Part shown: piece after piece, positions 1-12,580 of the stretch
Layout of the letters: each line of letters begins with the position of its first letter
Numbering within the stretch: the stretch's first letter is position 1
From: Saururus chinensis
Lineage: Eukaryota > Streptophyta > Magnoliopsida > Piperales > Saururaceae
Assembly: GCA_035235625.1 (NCBI GenBank)
Contig: CP141146.1
Coordinates: 7,558,501 to 7,622,500, forward strand
Length of the DNA stretch: 64,000 nucleotides
Direction: 5' to 3'
The notes under the pieces: generated by a model
Seen by the model: only the letters and a program-made list of their open reading frames with translations
Told to the model about the DNA's origin: nothing
Databases searched by the model: none
Translations under genes and position numbers: made by a program

Positions 1-104
1 TGGGCCGCTGGTGCAGAGAGGGGGTTGTTGGAACAGGGGAAGGAGAGAGGGGGAAGAGGGGAAATAGTAGTGTCCACCAGAGAGATTAGGGTTAGGTTGG
101 GCGG

Positions 105-726
105 TGATGTAGATCACTTGACATTGAAAGTATATGGAGCATTGGGATCACACAAAGAAAAATCACAATTTTCTCTTTGGCTATCAATTGGCGCTTATGG
201 GCGACCGATCGATTGCGATGAGTGATCGAATGACACTCTTCACATCTTAGTGTAAAACAAGGCTGAGAGCATTGGCGATCAATCGACCTTGCTGGCAATC
301 GATAGGTACAATGGCAATACGGTTTTTAATTTCGTTTTGGATAAGAATTTGATTCCAAATAAATTTCTTTCAAGTCTTTTGTTTTCCTAAGAGTCTTATT
401 TCATACTACTTTGATTATTTAAGGATTTTCTAATTAGTTTTCCTTAATTTTGATTGGTTAGTCATAAGGTAGGTAATTAGAGATTGACTTTTTTTATTTA
501 CAATTATACCATTATGACTTGTATAAAAACTTGGCTCTTTCATGGAGGCCATAATTCTATTTTTTGTATATATTGATGAAGAAGAAGAAAATATTATTTC
601 ATTCTCTTTTATTTTCTCTCTATTTTCTATGAATTTGCCATTGAAATTCATGAGAAAGGAAGGTTGTGAGCGTCTGTAGCCGAATTTGTTGAATGACGTT
701 CATCCCATCAATTCAGCCCTACATCC
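105..726 (+). repeat. 5' LTR of a degenerate Ty3/gypsy retrotransposon
   Basis: This stretch aligns along its whole length with 4532-5113 and, in reverse, with 25044-25631. It opens with TGATGTAG and closes with CTACATCC (CTACATCA in the reverse copy), so the ends are inverted repeats of the TG..CA kind. The U3-like part is rich in ATCGATCG-type motifs. No 5-bp target duplication is visible against the 3' LTR, and the primer-binding site after 726 is not recognisable, consistent with an old insertion. Confidence 0.8.
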
Positions 727-3700
727 GTTGGTGGCCCTTAGCAGGTCCAACATGCTGCCCGATGTTATGGAGGATGTGTTGCAGGAATTGATGAGATTAA
801 TGATTGCGATGAAGAACCAAGTTTTCACGACAAGTTGAGCAGCTGACGCTTTAGATGGCTGACTTGATGGCCATCATTGCTTGCCAAAACCCCAACTTGG
901 CTCTACTCGATGGGCAAGTTGAAGATGATGAGTCGGAGGTTGATAGCGACAACGAGAATCCTTTCGCCAATGTTGCCCTTCATGGTGACGAGGAGATAGA
1001 CCAATTGCCTCACCACTGGCTGGTCAACATGGATGACTCCCACCATGAGCACCAAGGAGTCCGAATGCTTACATGCCCCCGAGATGAGATGATATGGAAA
1101 ATTGGCGTTGGGAGGCCGGTTTGAAGATTGTCATCCCTGAATTTCATGAGGGGATGCAGCCCAAAGAGTTCCTAGATTGGGTTGCCAATGTAGAAGGCAT
1201 CCTCGATTTCAAAGAGGTTCTAGAAGACAAGCATGTTCCCTTACGGGCGACTTGCTTTCAAGATTGAGCAACCACATGGTGGCAACGAATAAAATCTATT
1301 TGTGCATGCCAAGGCAAGCCAAAGATCATTGAATGGGAGAAGTTGAAGAAACATACGAGGCAAAACTTTCTACCCTATAACTTTGCCCGAGTGATGTATC
1401 AACAATTATAAGACCTACAACAATGGTAAAAATCGGTGGATGAGTGTACAAAGGTATTCTATCAATTGTTACATTGTAATGACTTAGTTGAATTGGAGGA
1501 ACAACTTGTGTCTTGTTTGGAGGTATGCATCGATACTTTAAAGAGGCTTTAAATTTGTTTCATACTTTTTCCTTATCGGAGGTGCATTATATAGTGCTCT
1601 ACTTGAAAAGACAATAAGCCCCCATTGGTTGCCACTTTGGATGACCGATGACACTTCTCTAGCCACATCGGTCGCCACCAATTCTGGTAGTGTGCAAGTT
1701 CATTTCAAGGCTTCACCTCAAGGCACTCAAAACACACCGCCAAAGGCTCTACATGTGCTGGTCCAAAATATTTTAAATGTAGAGGAATGGATAGAGCGAC
1801 AGGTTGTCCTCATAATAAATGGAATAGTAAAAGATTATTCACTTAATATGATGAAAATGATGAGCTTGATCATGTTTCTTTTGATTACGCTAATCCTATA
1901 TATGATGAAGAACAAAATGAAGAGATGATGGAAGGTGATCATAGAGAACCTTTTGTGACACATTGCCTTTGTTTTGCCCCTAAGGAGGTTAAGGGTGATC
2001 GTTGGTTAAGGAATAAATTTTTTATACTACTTGCACTATTAGGAGCAAAGTTTATCATTTTGTGATTGATTTAGTATGTTGTGACAATATGGTGGTTGAA
2101 GAGCAGTTCAAAGCTTCAATTGAGCACTACACCCCATCCATATACACTTTTTTAGCTGAAGAAAGAAAGTGAGGTACACTTTTTTGACTGAAGAAAGGAA
2201 GTGAGGTACAAGTTTCTACATGATATTTAGTTCATTTCTCTATTGGTTCTACATATAAAGACAAGATGTAGAGTAATTTTGTTGCTATGGATGCTTGTTA
2301 TTTGTTACTTGGGTGTCCTTAGCAATATGATAGATGTGTGATGTATGATAATCGTAAGAACACATATAGTTTTGTTTAGAATAACACAAAAATTGTTCTT
2401 TGTGTCACATAAGGATGATGTGGTTAAACCCCAAAACAACAAAGAGATGAGTCTTTTTTTTTAAAGGGAAAAAGTTCTTGATGATATACTTATTTATAGC
2501 TCTGATATTGATTCTCACTTACAATATTTATGAGATGTTGTAGTTGTTCTTCGCAAGGATAGACTTTTTGTAACTATAAAAAAAATATTCTTTCTTGTGA
2601 GATTTTGTATTCTTCCTTAAGTATGTTGTCTCAAAAGATAGAATAGTTGAGGATGAGAGTAAGGTTGATGTAGTGAAGCAATGACCAAGACCTACTAATA
2701 TACATGAGGTACAAAGTTTTCATGGGTTAGCTTCTTTTTATCGGAGGTTTATTCCTCATTTCAGTACTATTATGGCTCTCATTATTGATTGTATGGAGTT
2801 AGGATCTTTTTTGTTTAGAGTGATGAAGCTGAACGTGTATTTATTATTATTAAAGAAAAACTTATTTTGTGCCTATGTTAGCCTTACCTAACTTTGCTAA
2901 GCCTTTTGAGTTACATCGTGATACTTCAAAGGTTGGTATTCGGGTTGTCATAAGTCAAGGGGGTTCATTCAATTGCTTATTTCAGTGATAAATTATCAGG
3001 AGCACGAGGAAGGTATAATGCCTATGATGCTGAGTTTTATATTATTGCCCAAGGTCTTCAACATTGGAGACATTATTTGATTCATGCAGAGTTTATTTTT
3101 TATGCTGATCATTATGCTCTTAAGAATATTAATGACCAAGAAAAAATATATGCTAGACATGCACAATGTGCATCATATTTACAGGTGTTTACTTTTGTGC
3201 TTAATCATAAGTTTGGAGCTTAAAACATGTTTACAGATGCCTTGAGTCGTCAAGCATGCCTACTTACCAGTATGTGTACTTAGGTGTTAGGATTTGATTT
3301 ACTTCAGGAGTTATTGGTTACTAATCTTTTCTTTGCTAAAGTTTTGTCTGACCTTGAGGCAAGCAAAAAGTTACATTATTTGTTGCATGATGATTTTTTT
3401 TCAAAGGCAATCGGCTATGTGTTTCTATTTGTATCCTATGCTTGCATGTGGAGGGTCATATAGGAATAGATAAGACTTTTTTAACCTGTTTCTTCTTCTT
3501 CTTCTTTCTTGTCATTTATGCGCAGGGAGGTGTATAGATTTGTTAGAAGGTGTCATATATGTTATGTTGTTAAAGGGACATCTACTAATGTTGGGTTATA
3601 CATGTCTTTGCCTAGCTCAACTCAGCCATGGTCCATCATTAACGTGGACTTTTTCTTCGATTACCCCATACTCAGAGAGGAATGAATGCTATTTATGTGG

Positions 3701-4531
3701 TTGTTGACATATTCTCAAAGATGGCTCATTTTATTGTTTTTTAAGAAGACTAATGGTGCATCTTATATTTCATTACTATTCTTTTGGGAGATATATCATT
3801 TACATGGTCTATCATTGTTTATTATTTTTGACAAAGATACTCTTTTTCTAAGTCAGTTTTGGTACTTTTTTGTAGAAATTGGCACATACTTTTCTTGATT
3901 TTAATAGTGTTTATTATCCACAAACAGATAGTTAGACAGAGGTAGCTAGTCAATCGATCTTTAGGAAATTTATTGAGAATTTTGGTTGGTGCTAATCTTA
4001 AATCTCATATTAACACTTATATAAGGTTGAATTTGCATATAATAGGAATGTGAATTGAAGTACAAGTTTTAACCCTTTTACTATTGTTTGTGGCTTTAAT
4101 CCTTGCTCACCATTGGATTTAGCTCTTATTCCATATGTGAAGAGGTTAAATGGCTAGGATGAAGACTTTATGTCACACTTGCAGGATATTTATTCCGATA
4201 CTCTTAAGAAATTACAGGTGTTTAATGATAAGTATAAAATAGCTGAAGATATAAAAAGAAGACATGTGGACTTTAGTGTTGATGATTTTGTATGAGCTAT
4301 TTTGACCAAAGATAAATTTCTAGTTAGGGAGTACAATAAATTATCAGAAAGGAAGATTGGGCCTTTGGAGATTGTTCAGATGATTAATTCTAATACTTAT
4401 TGTCTAAAACTTCCTAGCCACATTCGTACTTTTGATATTTTTGATGTTAAACATCTCATTCCTTATCTTGGTAATTCTTTAGATGATGATTATCTAAATT
4501 TGATGAAAAATTCTTTCAAGCTAGGGGAGAA
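727..4531 (+). pseudogene. Degenerate gag-pol of a Ty3/gypsy retrotransposon
   Basis: Short open pieces in changing frames follow the gypsy order. A gag start lies at 855-1124. The gag core, with the family word QPKEFLDWV, lies near 1125-1520 and is broken by stops. A decayed zinc-knuckle region lies near 1765-1815. The end of reverse transcriptase ([16 protein letters not shown]) lies near 2710-2765. RNase H (YNAYDAEF, then QHWRHYL) lies near 2880-3250. Integrase follows from about 3430 to 4100 and its C-terminal domain (ERKIGPLEIVQ, HIRTFDIFDVKHLIPYL) at 4296-4530. A purine tract, AGGGGAGAA, directly precedes the 3' LTR. Many stops and frameshifts make the copy non-autonomous. The tribe within Ty3/gypsy is not assigned. 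Confidence 0.85.
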
Positions 4532-5113
4532 TGATGTAGGTTAGTAGGCATTGAAGTAGATGGAGCATTGGGATTGCACAAAGAAAAATCGCATTTTTAT
4601 CTCTGGCAATTGATTGGTGCTTATGGGAGATCGATCAAGCCATTTATCAAATTATCGCAATGAGCAATTAAACGTCAATCTGCACGGCTTAGTGTAAAAT
4701 GAAGTTGAAAGCATCGGCGATCAATCAACATTGCTGGCGATTGATCGGTACACGACAATCCAATTTTCAATTTCATTTTTGATAAGAGTTTGATTCCAAA
4801 TAGATTTCTTTTAAGTCTTTTGCATTTCTAAGAGTCTTATTTTGTATTATTTTGATTATTTAGGGATTTTCTTATTAGTTTTCCTTAATTTTGATTGGTT
4901 AGTCATAAGGTAGTTAGATATTAGCTTCTTTTATTTATAATTATGTCATTAGGACTTATATATATTGAAGAAAAAAAGATTATTATTTTCTCCTTTATTT
5001 TTTTTTCTATTTTATGTGAATTTTCCATTTAAATTTACGAGAGAAGAAAGCTGTGAGCGCTTGTAGCCAGATTTGTCGAACGACTTTCATCCCATCAATT
5101 CAATCTTGCATCA
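4532..5113 (+). repeat. 3' LTR of the same gypsy element
   Basis: Begins TGATGTAG immediately after the polypurine tract and ends GCATCA. It parallels 105-726 throughout but differs at many positions and by several small indels, so the two LTRs have diverged substantially since insertion. Confidence 0.8.
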
Positions 5114-6058
5114 AGCTGGGGGCTGGGGAGGGAGGGGGGTAACGAAGTTGGGTCACTAATCCGGGCTGGGTTTTAAAACATTGGCTCGAAGTCCTTTGAG
5201 TAGAAATAAACAAAAATATACAAGTAATTCTAATAATATTTATATATTTATAAAATAATTTTATTAATTATCTAATAGAAGAAGAATCAAATAAATTTAA
5301 TATTTTAGATTAGTGGCAAACACATAAAAAAATTTATTTAGTGCTTGTCGCCTTAATACTAATGCCTCCAATGTCTAAGAGTAGCTTTGAAGTCAATTTT
5401 AAATTTTTCTTGGGGGAGATAGATGCATTCAAACAGTAAGTAGCACTAGTAAGTGACATGTTAATCATTTATGCGGTGCAAGTCGAATGTAATACAAGTT
5501 TTCATCACTCGTTATATTTTTTGTTGCTTAGCAAGTTGAATTCATCACTTAGATCTTACTGGGATTCTACCATTTGCATAGATTGCACGTGCATATGCAT
5601 TATACAAGTGCAAACTACACTAGGAATAAACTACATTTTGATACCCAAATGTCATTTCTTAATTCCCGAACTATCTTTGAGTTAGTTATTCCAGTCTTTA
5701 GTCAAGATTAATTCTAGATCTGTAACGTGGATAGTAAAAAACATAATACCGTGCTAATGACCCATTATGATCCACGTTCAATATTTTACATTAGATTGCA
5801 TGAGAATGCATGGAATTGCTCTTGTCGCAAGGAATATAAGAGAGAAAAGTCTGAACGGATCCCAAGTCGTCGAGTCAAGCATATTGTGGATTTATTTTAC
5901 TAGTGCCCACGAAGATTCATGGCCACGAAATGAGACGGTGTTTGGTAGATTTCATGCTTATGAAAGCAATTTGGTCATAAATCACATAATTCAATGAGAT
6001 CATTATGTAATCAACTTGGAAAAGTTTACTTTTTTTGATGTCTTTCTACTTAGTGACT
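5114..6058. other. Gene-free AT-rich spacer
   Basis: I see no protein motif, RNA gene or element termini here. The short open frames around 5458-5685 and 5767-5997 have no recognisable family features. Confidence 0.5.
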
Positions 6059-6066
6059 TCAGTGAT

Positions 6067-6658
6067 AGGGCTGCACAAAAAACCCGAACCCGACCTGACC
6101 CGGGTGGAACCGACCCGAAATTGACCGGATTTGGGGCGGGTCGGGTACTATCTCGGGTCGGGAAGGGTTTGAAAAAAAAAACCCGCATCCTTTTCGGGTC
6201 GGGTCGAGTTTAACAAAAAAACCCGATAACCTAATTCAACCCGACCCAATATTATACATCACTACATAAACCTTAATCTCATTACTCTAATTACTTTGGA
6301 TTGAGCGTCATGATGTGGCTAACTCCATATAAATTTTTAATATGCCTAATACAATAGTTATTAAACAACAATAATTTATTATAAGTAGTAATTCTTTTTT
6401 TTTTTATAAGCAAAAGGTTTAATGATGCTATGTGATTGTAGATTTGTTATTTGAATTGTTAGGTTTAGTAGAAAATTAATTTGACCCGGGTTTTATCTCG
6501 GGTTCTCGGGTAGGGTCGGGTTTTATCTCGGGTCGGGTTAGGTATTGATATCACCGGTTCTATCTCGGTTAGGGTCGGGTATAAAAATCTCGGGTTCTAT
6601 CTCGGGTAGGGTCGGGTACTGCATTACCCGACACCACCCTACCCGAGATGCAGCCCTA
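6067..6658. mobile_element. Non-autonomous hAT-like element (592 bp)
   Basis: The ends are AGGGCTGCA and TGCAGCCCTA as inverted repeats. The flanks are TCAGTGAT (6059-6066) and TCAGCGAT (6659-6666), an 8-bp target duplication with one mismatch, the length typical of hAT elements. Both subterminal zones are packed with CGGGTCGGGT-type repeats in opposite orientation. There is no transposase coding sequence. Confidence 0.75.
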
Positions 6659-6666
6659 TCAGCGAT

Positions 6667-7025
6667 TCAGGAGGGCCATCGCAACCATTCACCAAAGAAG
6701 ATAGAGGCCTTTTGGCATCATGGGATGTTGAGTTTTTATCATAAAAACATCAAAGCCATCGAACCCATTGATCACCAATTAACCAATCGATAAACTCTTG
6801 AAAATGTTTTACATATGATTTATTTTACTATTATCAATCACTGAACTGTTTCATGTTTTTTCTAAAGCGATCAATCGCTATATATGGGCGATCAATCATT
6901 GCACATACTTTTTTGTGTTTTAATGGTAAAAAATGTCTCATTTTAAAGGGTTTTAATGTCTCTTTATTTGGGATAGTTTTTTTACGTATTTTATATATAA
7001 ATATATACTAGGTGTATATTTTACT
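6667..7025. other. Gene-free AT-rich spacer
   Basis: There are no recognisable genes. Near 6868-6900 there are two GCGATCAATC motifs resembling those in the gypsy LTRs at 105 and 4532, possibly a trace of a related LTR. Confidence 0.3.
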
Positions 7026-9080
7026 CACTACAACAAAATGGGGTAATAGCAATGCTTTTATTAGTGACACTAAACAAAGTGTCACTATTAATTGTCATTT
7101 GCAACACTTTCTTGACGGTCGCAAATAAATTATACTTGTAGAGACGCTCCAATAGACACGTCGCTAGTAATCTACTTATAGCGACGCATTAAAGCTATAA
7201 TGTCCCTAATTTTTCTACGATTTTCTTCTTGCTATTTTTTTTGGTCATTTTCGGCGGGAAAATACGACGCATTAGCGTATTCATATTTGTGTATTTTTTT
7301 CCTATATTTATACCCGTAGAGTCGGGTGTGGGGCTTAGTCTCAAGCCGCGGGCCTCGCTGCACGCTTACGGTGTGAATTTTGGAGGTTCGACGCGTAACT
7401 GGGAGGTTAACACGTGTTAGGGATGTAAATGTAAAAATTAAAAAGAAGTTACATATAAGTATGAAATCCAGATCGGATTTCAGAAACGACTTCCAGTAAC
7501 TTTTTCATGTCTAGAGAGGAGAAGAGAAAACCCGAGCCCATTTTTGGTCGCTCCGTTCTCCCTCCTCCGTCATCGGATTCCACCGATTCTTGTCAGGATC
7601 CGCCTTGCCTCATCGCCACGAGTCCGTAGGTACCGGCTATGACCGCCGCCATGGCCTCTTCGCTCCTCCACGAGGTACCGAACCTTTTTCGGGTTTTTCT
7701 CTCCTTTAATCCCGTTTTTGAGCTGTGGGTGTACGATTTTGATGTCGTTTGTGGCTGCTCTCAACTAGACTTATGTTTAGTTGGCCACTAGGAACCCATA
7801 GGCGCTGGCTAGAGCCGCTGCCATGCTTTCTTCGCTCCGCTGTGAGCTACCAATCTTTTGGTCGGGTTTTTATCACTATTTTCATCTCACTGTCTGTGAG
7901 ATTTTTTGTGAGACGCTGGGATTTTCGGTCATCGTTCGGCCACCGGTAGGACTCCGTCCAGCCTACCTCGACCCAGTGTCGGTAGGGGGTTGTCGTTTCC
8001 GACCCCGCCTCGCCCCTATGGCCTTGCTCCGCCCGATAAGACGCTTTGGGTGCGTCTCGGGTCGTTGTTATCGAGGAGCTGTGGGCTATTTGGCCATTAT
8101 GGACTCTTCCCCGGCTCGGCGACAATGAGGGTCAGCCCCACTTAGCCCGATTATACACTCCGCCCGGAATAGGCCACTTGTCATTGCCCTATACCGTGCG
8201 AGATGCACAGCCACCGCACTACGTGTGTTAGTTGTGGTTGGCAATCGACGATGTCGCCGTTTTGATCAGCCACCACTTCCTGGACCTAGCCCTGTTGGCC
8301 TTATGTGGGCCTTGGGTCGCCACCGTCCGACCCATATCCCCCTATAGTGGCACTATTTGGCCGCGTGTGCATGTGGCCAAGCGTGCATTTTTGGGTTTAG
8401 GAGTCGTATTTGTGCCGCCTGACCGTCGGTTGGCTCTACCACCGAATGGAGTTGACACTAGAGCCTCCACCACCTCTCCTCTATCCTTGAGCATCGCCCC
8501 ATGCCCTCCGCCCTTATGTGGGCCCTTGTTGATGCGAAATCGTCGCCGTTGGGTGCTGTCCACGGCCGATTTTGACGTTTTGTGGCCAGCTGAGCACGTC
8601 CTAGCCACCGCCCGATCTTCAGTGAGTACACCCTCGACATCTGGTCGCACCGCCATTCTTGTTGACCTGACTTTTCTCCCGGCCTCCCTAGAGTGCCGCC
8701 GTTGGTCGCGGATTTTGCCGCTTTGACTTCTGACACCTCATTTGGCCGTGATTGTTTCCGGCACTTCTTAAAATCCTCAGGACAACAACTCTCTCAGTTA
8801 GGCAACGATTTTGACCACCAACTCCGCCGCCGACGCTACCGCTGTTGTGTGCTCGCCATCGAACGTCATGATTACGAGGTAGGGGAGCTTTGAACTCGTA
8901 ATTTCATGATAGCATGCTTTGAATGAGTAGCAGCATGCTAGGACTATATGATTGAATGATATGGATGTTGAATCAAATCCATTTGTATGATGTAAAAGGA
9001 TAAATTATGCCATGCTGAAATGCTATGACGTGCATATGGGCCGTAAGCATGTTTGAAGTATGTATGGAATGTGTGTATGT

Positions 9081-9290
9081 GCTAGTGATGGCTAGCGTGT
9101 ATGTTTGAAGTATGTATGTATGTGCTAGTGATGGCTAGCGTGTATGTTTGAAGTATGTATGTATGTGCTAGTGATGGCTAGTGTGTATGTTTGAAGTATG
9201 TATGTATGTGCTAGTGATGGTTAGCGTGTATGTTGAAGTATGTATGTATGTGCTAGTGATGGCTAGCATGTAAGTATGTATGGATGCGTA
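9081..9290. repeat. Minisatellite, 43-bp unit
   Basis: The motif GCTAGTGATGGCTAGCGTGT starts at 9081, 9124, 9167, 9210 and 9252, giving a 43-bp period with one 42-bp step, joined by GTATGTATGT stretches. It lies inside the LTR-like element. The reverse copy keeps a trace (CGCTAGCCATCACTAGCACAC) near 31110. Confidence 0.9.
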
Positions 9291-10293
9291 TGTATGCTCT
9301 AGTGATGGCTAGCGAGTATGATAGTAAGCTATGTATGATAGTACGTGTATGTTATACGTATGTGTGATAGACATACGTATGTATGATGGCTAATGGCCTA
9401 TGCTATGGATATGTGTAAGAGTATGTGGGCAGAAGTATGGGCGATGGACAGTAAGAGGTGATAGAGGTTTTGTCTGGATTTGGTTATGGATGTGTAAGCG
9501 TATGATGGATGACAGAGGTTATGGGTATGACGGGTGAGGTTTGTCAAACAGTAAGAGTGTGCATAATTGTACAAGCATAACGTACATATTATGAAGTGAA
9601 AAGTAAGCTCAATATGTGAGGCATAAGTAAAAGGGTGACAACTGGGTTTAGCTCTGAGGAGCTTCATTTGATGATATCAGTGTAAGATGATTTGGCCATA
9701 AGGGGATGGCGGAGTATGTAAGACTGTAAGATTTTGTTGTACGGTGAGTTTGATCATGATGTGGACGGGTTAAGTGAAGTTTGCTGCCCTGACGAACTAG
9801 GGTTTCAATCAGGCTCAGCTTCGGTTTGATCAGTCGAGGACTGTGAGTTTGTGTGGCATAATTGTACCACATAATGTACTTAATTCAAACTTGAATTATA
9901 AGCACAGCTAATGATAGCGTTGTGAGTTTGAGACTTGAGGATTCGACGGATTAAGTTCCGTGTTTGAGCTAGCCAATAATGAGTCGGCTGAGCATTTATC
10001 ATGTCTTGCCATGGTGTTTATCATGCGGGATGTTGTCTATGTGCTGTATGGAGCACTTAGACGTCTAATGCTCTGTTGAGAGCGATGTATGTTTCTGACT
10101 TTGTCTGTGTGCTGTATGAAGCCTAGACATCTGATGCTCTGTTGAGAGCAAAGTATGTTTTCGATTTGGTCTGTGTGCTGTGTAAGCCCAGACGTTTGAT
10201 GCTCTGTTGAGAGCGTTGTATGCTTCCGCCCAAGAGTGGCACTGTACGTTTCTGCCCAAGTGGCACTGTATGTTTTCTGCCCAAGAGTGGCAT

Positions 10294-10390
10294 GGCACTA
10301 TAAGACCCATTATGGTGGGCAATTCTCCGGCACTATAAGACCCATTATGGTGGGCGATTTTATGGCACTATAAGACCCATTATGGTGGGC
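10294..10390. repeat. Short tandem repeat, 35-bp unit
   Basis: Three copies of GGCACTATAAGACCCATTAT start at about 10294, 10329 and 10364. Just upstream (10070-10220) GCTCTGTTGAGAGC recurs three times at roughly 70-bp spacing. Confidence 0.85.
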
Positions 10391-10689
10391 AACTGTATGA
10401 CCCCTTATGTGTGGGTGTTTATGTTTGCGCGCTCAGGTAAGTAGTATCATGGATCTACTCTTACTTGTTTGATCCAGTGCCCCATGAGCATTGGTGTGTC
10501 TTACCTTCGGAAAAGTCCATGGTGTCTAGTCACTCCCCGGAGGTTAAGGTGTTGCCCCAGTGACATTCTTTTCCTTTTCGACGCTGGAGCTTATTAGTTG
10601 TAATGAGCTTCAGTGGTCGTTGATATGTGTACAATTATGAGTGTGAGCACAACTGTAAGCGTATGTGTATGAGAACGACTGTAAGTGTA

Positions 10690-10830
10690 AGTTTCTGAGT
10701 AAGACTGTAAGTGTAAGATGTACGAGTAAGGTCGTACGAGTAAGTGTAAGATGTACGAGTAAGGTCGTACGAGTAAGTGTATGATTGTACGAGTAAGGTC
10801 GTACAAGTATGCGTATGTTGTATGAGTATG
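10690..10830. repeat. Short tandem repeat of GTACGAGTAAG units
   Basis: Alternating units AAGGTCGTACGAGTAAGTGT and AAGATGTACGAGT repeat several times with small changes. They lie in the same LTR-like element. Confidence 0.75.
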
Positions 10831-11647
10831 CGTACGATGGTACGAGTAAGTTTGTAAGACCCTAGATAGGGGTGTTTGTGTAAGTTTAATTTGATGGTAT
10901 GATTTTGGCACGATGGTGCATTTGGTATGATTTTGGCACGATGGTGCTTTTAGTATGTCTTTGGCATGATGGTGCATTTGGTATGTTTGTATATGCATGA
11001 GCATGATATTGATATGCCTATCTGCTTCATGTTTGAGTTGCATGAAAGCGTCTATTTATGAACTTTTGAGTTCACCGTTTGGGATTTCCCCTACTGGGTA
11101 TTTTCCTACTGAGTATGAAAATACTCACCCTACCATTTTTAGCCCCGTGGTTCGGGAGACTTTTGCAGGTTTGTGATAGAGAGCTCCTGGAGATGGATGC
11201 TCATTTCAGCGGTGGATTGATTCCCGTTGACTCAGGTATATGCTTAACTCACTGCGAGTTTATTTGTGCCACGATCTGATGTATTGGGTGAGATGAGAAT
11301 TAAGTTGTGTATTCTGGACTTTAGTTTGGATTAGACTGTGGACTGTTATGGGACTTGCACTCAGGGATGCCTGGGAAGGTTTTGTATTTAAAGTCTATGA
11401 TCATAGCAATTTAGTCGTACGTGTGTTTTCGAGTAGCGCCTGAGGATTTTTGCTTTGGCTGTACGATGGTTAATCGAATGAGGAAAACTTTGGATGAGAA
11501 AAAAAATGATGTGTTATGTTTTAAATTATAAAACTATTTTATCAGGTTTCGTATTCGTCATTTTCTCCGATTTATAGCAGTTATATTGCAAAAAAATTTC
11601 GTGAATTTTGAGGAAAATGTATGAAAAACCCCGGGCGTTACAAAAGC

Positions 11648-11960
11648 ACTGTCGCAAAAATGTTGATTATTAGCGACGCTAATTGGGAAGCGTCGCTACA
11701 AGATGGATTAGTAGCGACGCTTCCATGGATGCGTCGCTACAAGCGGGATTAGTAGCGACGCTTCCGTGGATGCGTCGCTACAAGCAGGATTAGTAGTGAC
11801 GCTTATAGTGGACCGTCGCTACAATCTCGATTATTAGCGACGCTTCACTAGGAGCGTCGCTATAAGATGGATTAGTAGCGACGCTTTCATTGGAGCGTCA
11901 CGAAAAGCTTGATTAGTAGCGACACTTTACTAGAAGCGTCGCTACAAGTTGGATTATACA
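11648..11960. repeat. CACTA 5' subterminal repeat block
   Basis: About ten AGCGACGCT/GCGTCGCTA units, spaced by ATTAGT or ACAAG, alternate in orientation. This is the continuation of the block at 7026-7195, split by the nested insertion. In CACTA elements such blocks are transposase-binding regions (family knowledge). Confidence 0.85.
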
Positions 11961-12462
11961 TTATATAAAAAATTAAATAATTATTTATTATATTATATAA
12001 TAAATTTATTTATTTAAAAAAACTAACTATTTACTAGTACTATTAAATTATATCGATGTAGATATCATGAAAAACATTACTACTATGTTAACATAAATGC
12101 TTTTAACTTATTTATTTATTTAGGACCATAATGTTATTAATCGTTGGTTGTAACCCTTTCGACGAGTGTGTTTTAACATGATCAGACAATTGCCTACATG
12201 TCTCTCGACTCCTGTTAGTAGAATATTATATTATTTTTACTTCTAAATTAAATAATTTAAATAATGAAGAATATTGATGATATTCCTCTTTATCATGCAT
12301 TAGTAATATTATTTCTCTCTTAAAAAATGATGATAACATAGTAATAAATAGTATCAAACTATTATTAATTTTAATTATCTATATATTAAATTTATAATAA
12401 TTAATATAAAATAAGAAGGGAAAATTATATAAATAATATTAAAAAAATATTTACCATTTTAA

Positions 12463-12580
12463 ACCACTTTGGGAAATATTTTTCAAAGTGGTGTTCGTTT
12501 TTGCCACGCAGGCGCCAACCACATGCGTGGTTTTTTTTTTAATTTTTTTAGTTGATTTCGTCCTTTAGAAGGACGAAATC
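12463..12580. other. Three consecutive perfect or near-perfect hairpins
   Basis: Arm pairs are ACCACTTTG/CAAAGTGGT (12463-12492), CCACGCA/TGCGTGG (12504-12530) and GATTTCGTCCTT/AAGGACGAAATC with a 3-base loop (12554-12580). They lie within the CACTA element and upstream of a weakly gene-like stretch at 12590-12990. I cannot assign a function. Confidence 0.8.

Larger units (their letters stand above)
7196..11642 (+). mobile_element. Complete 4.4-kb LTR-like element (copy 1 of a repeat family) nested in the CACTA element
   Basis: It is flanked by the perfect 5-bp duplication AAAGC (7191-7195 and 11643-11647). The left end, TATAATGTCCC, is a decayed TGTAACGTCCC and the right end is GGGCGTTACA, so the ends form inverted repeats. 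Joining the flanks restores a normal CACTA subterminal unit, which confirms the borders. The interior has no gag or pol. It has a GC-rich 5' part (7500-8900), then minisatellites at 9081-9290, 10294-10390 and 10690-10830, then a unique 3' part. Partial copies occur at 29180-34692 (reverse) and 57830-59231. A very long solo LTR of a Tekay/Del-like gypsy element is my best guess; a large foldback element is an alternative. Confidence 0.75.

Noticed and set aside
6003..6213. Overlapping open frames with Arg/Pro/Gly-rich products
   Set aside because: They are translations of the hAT subterminal CGGGTC repeats and part of its left end.
8232..8736. Several GC-rich open frames on both strands
   Set aside because: They sit inside the LTR-like element and overlap on both strands with no domain; GC content alone explains them.
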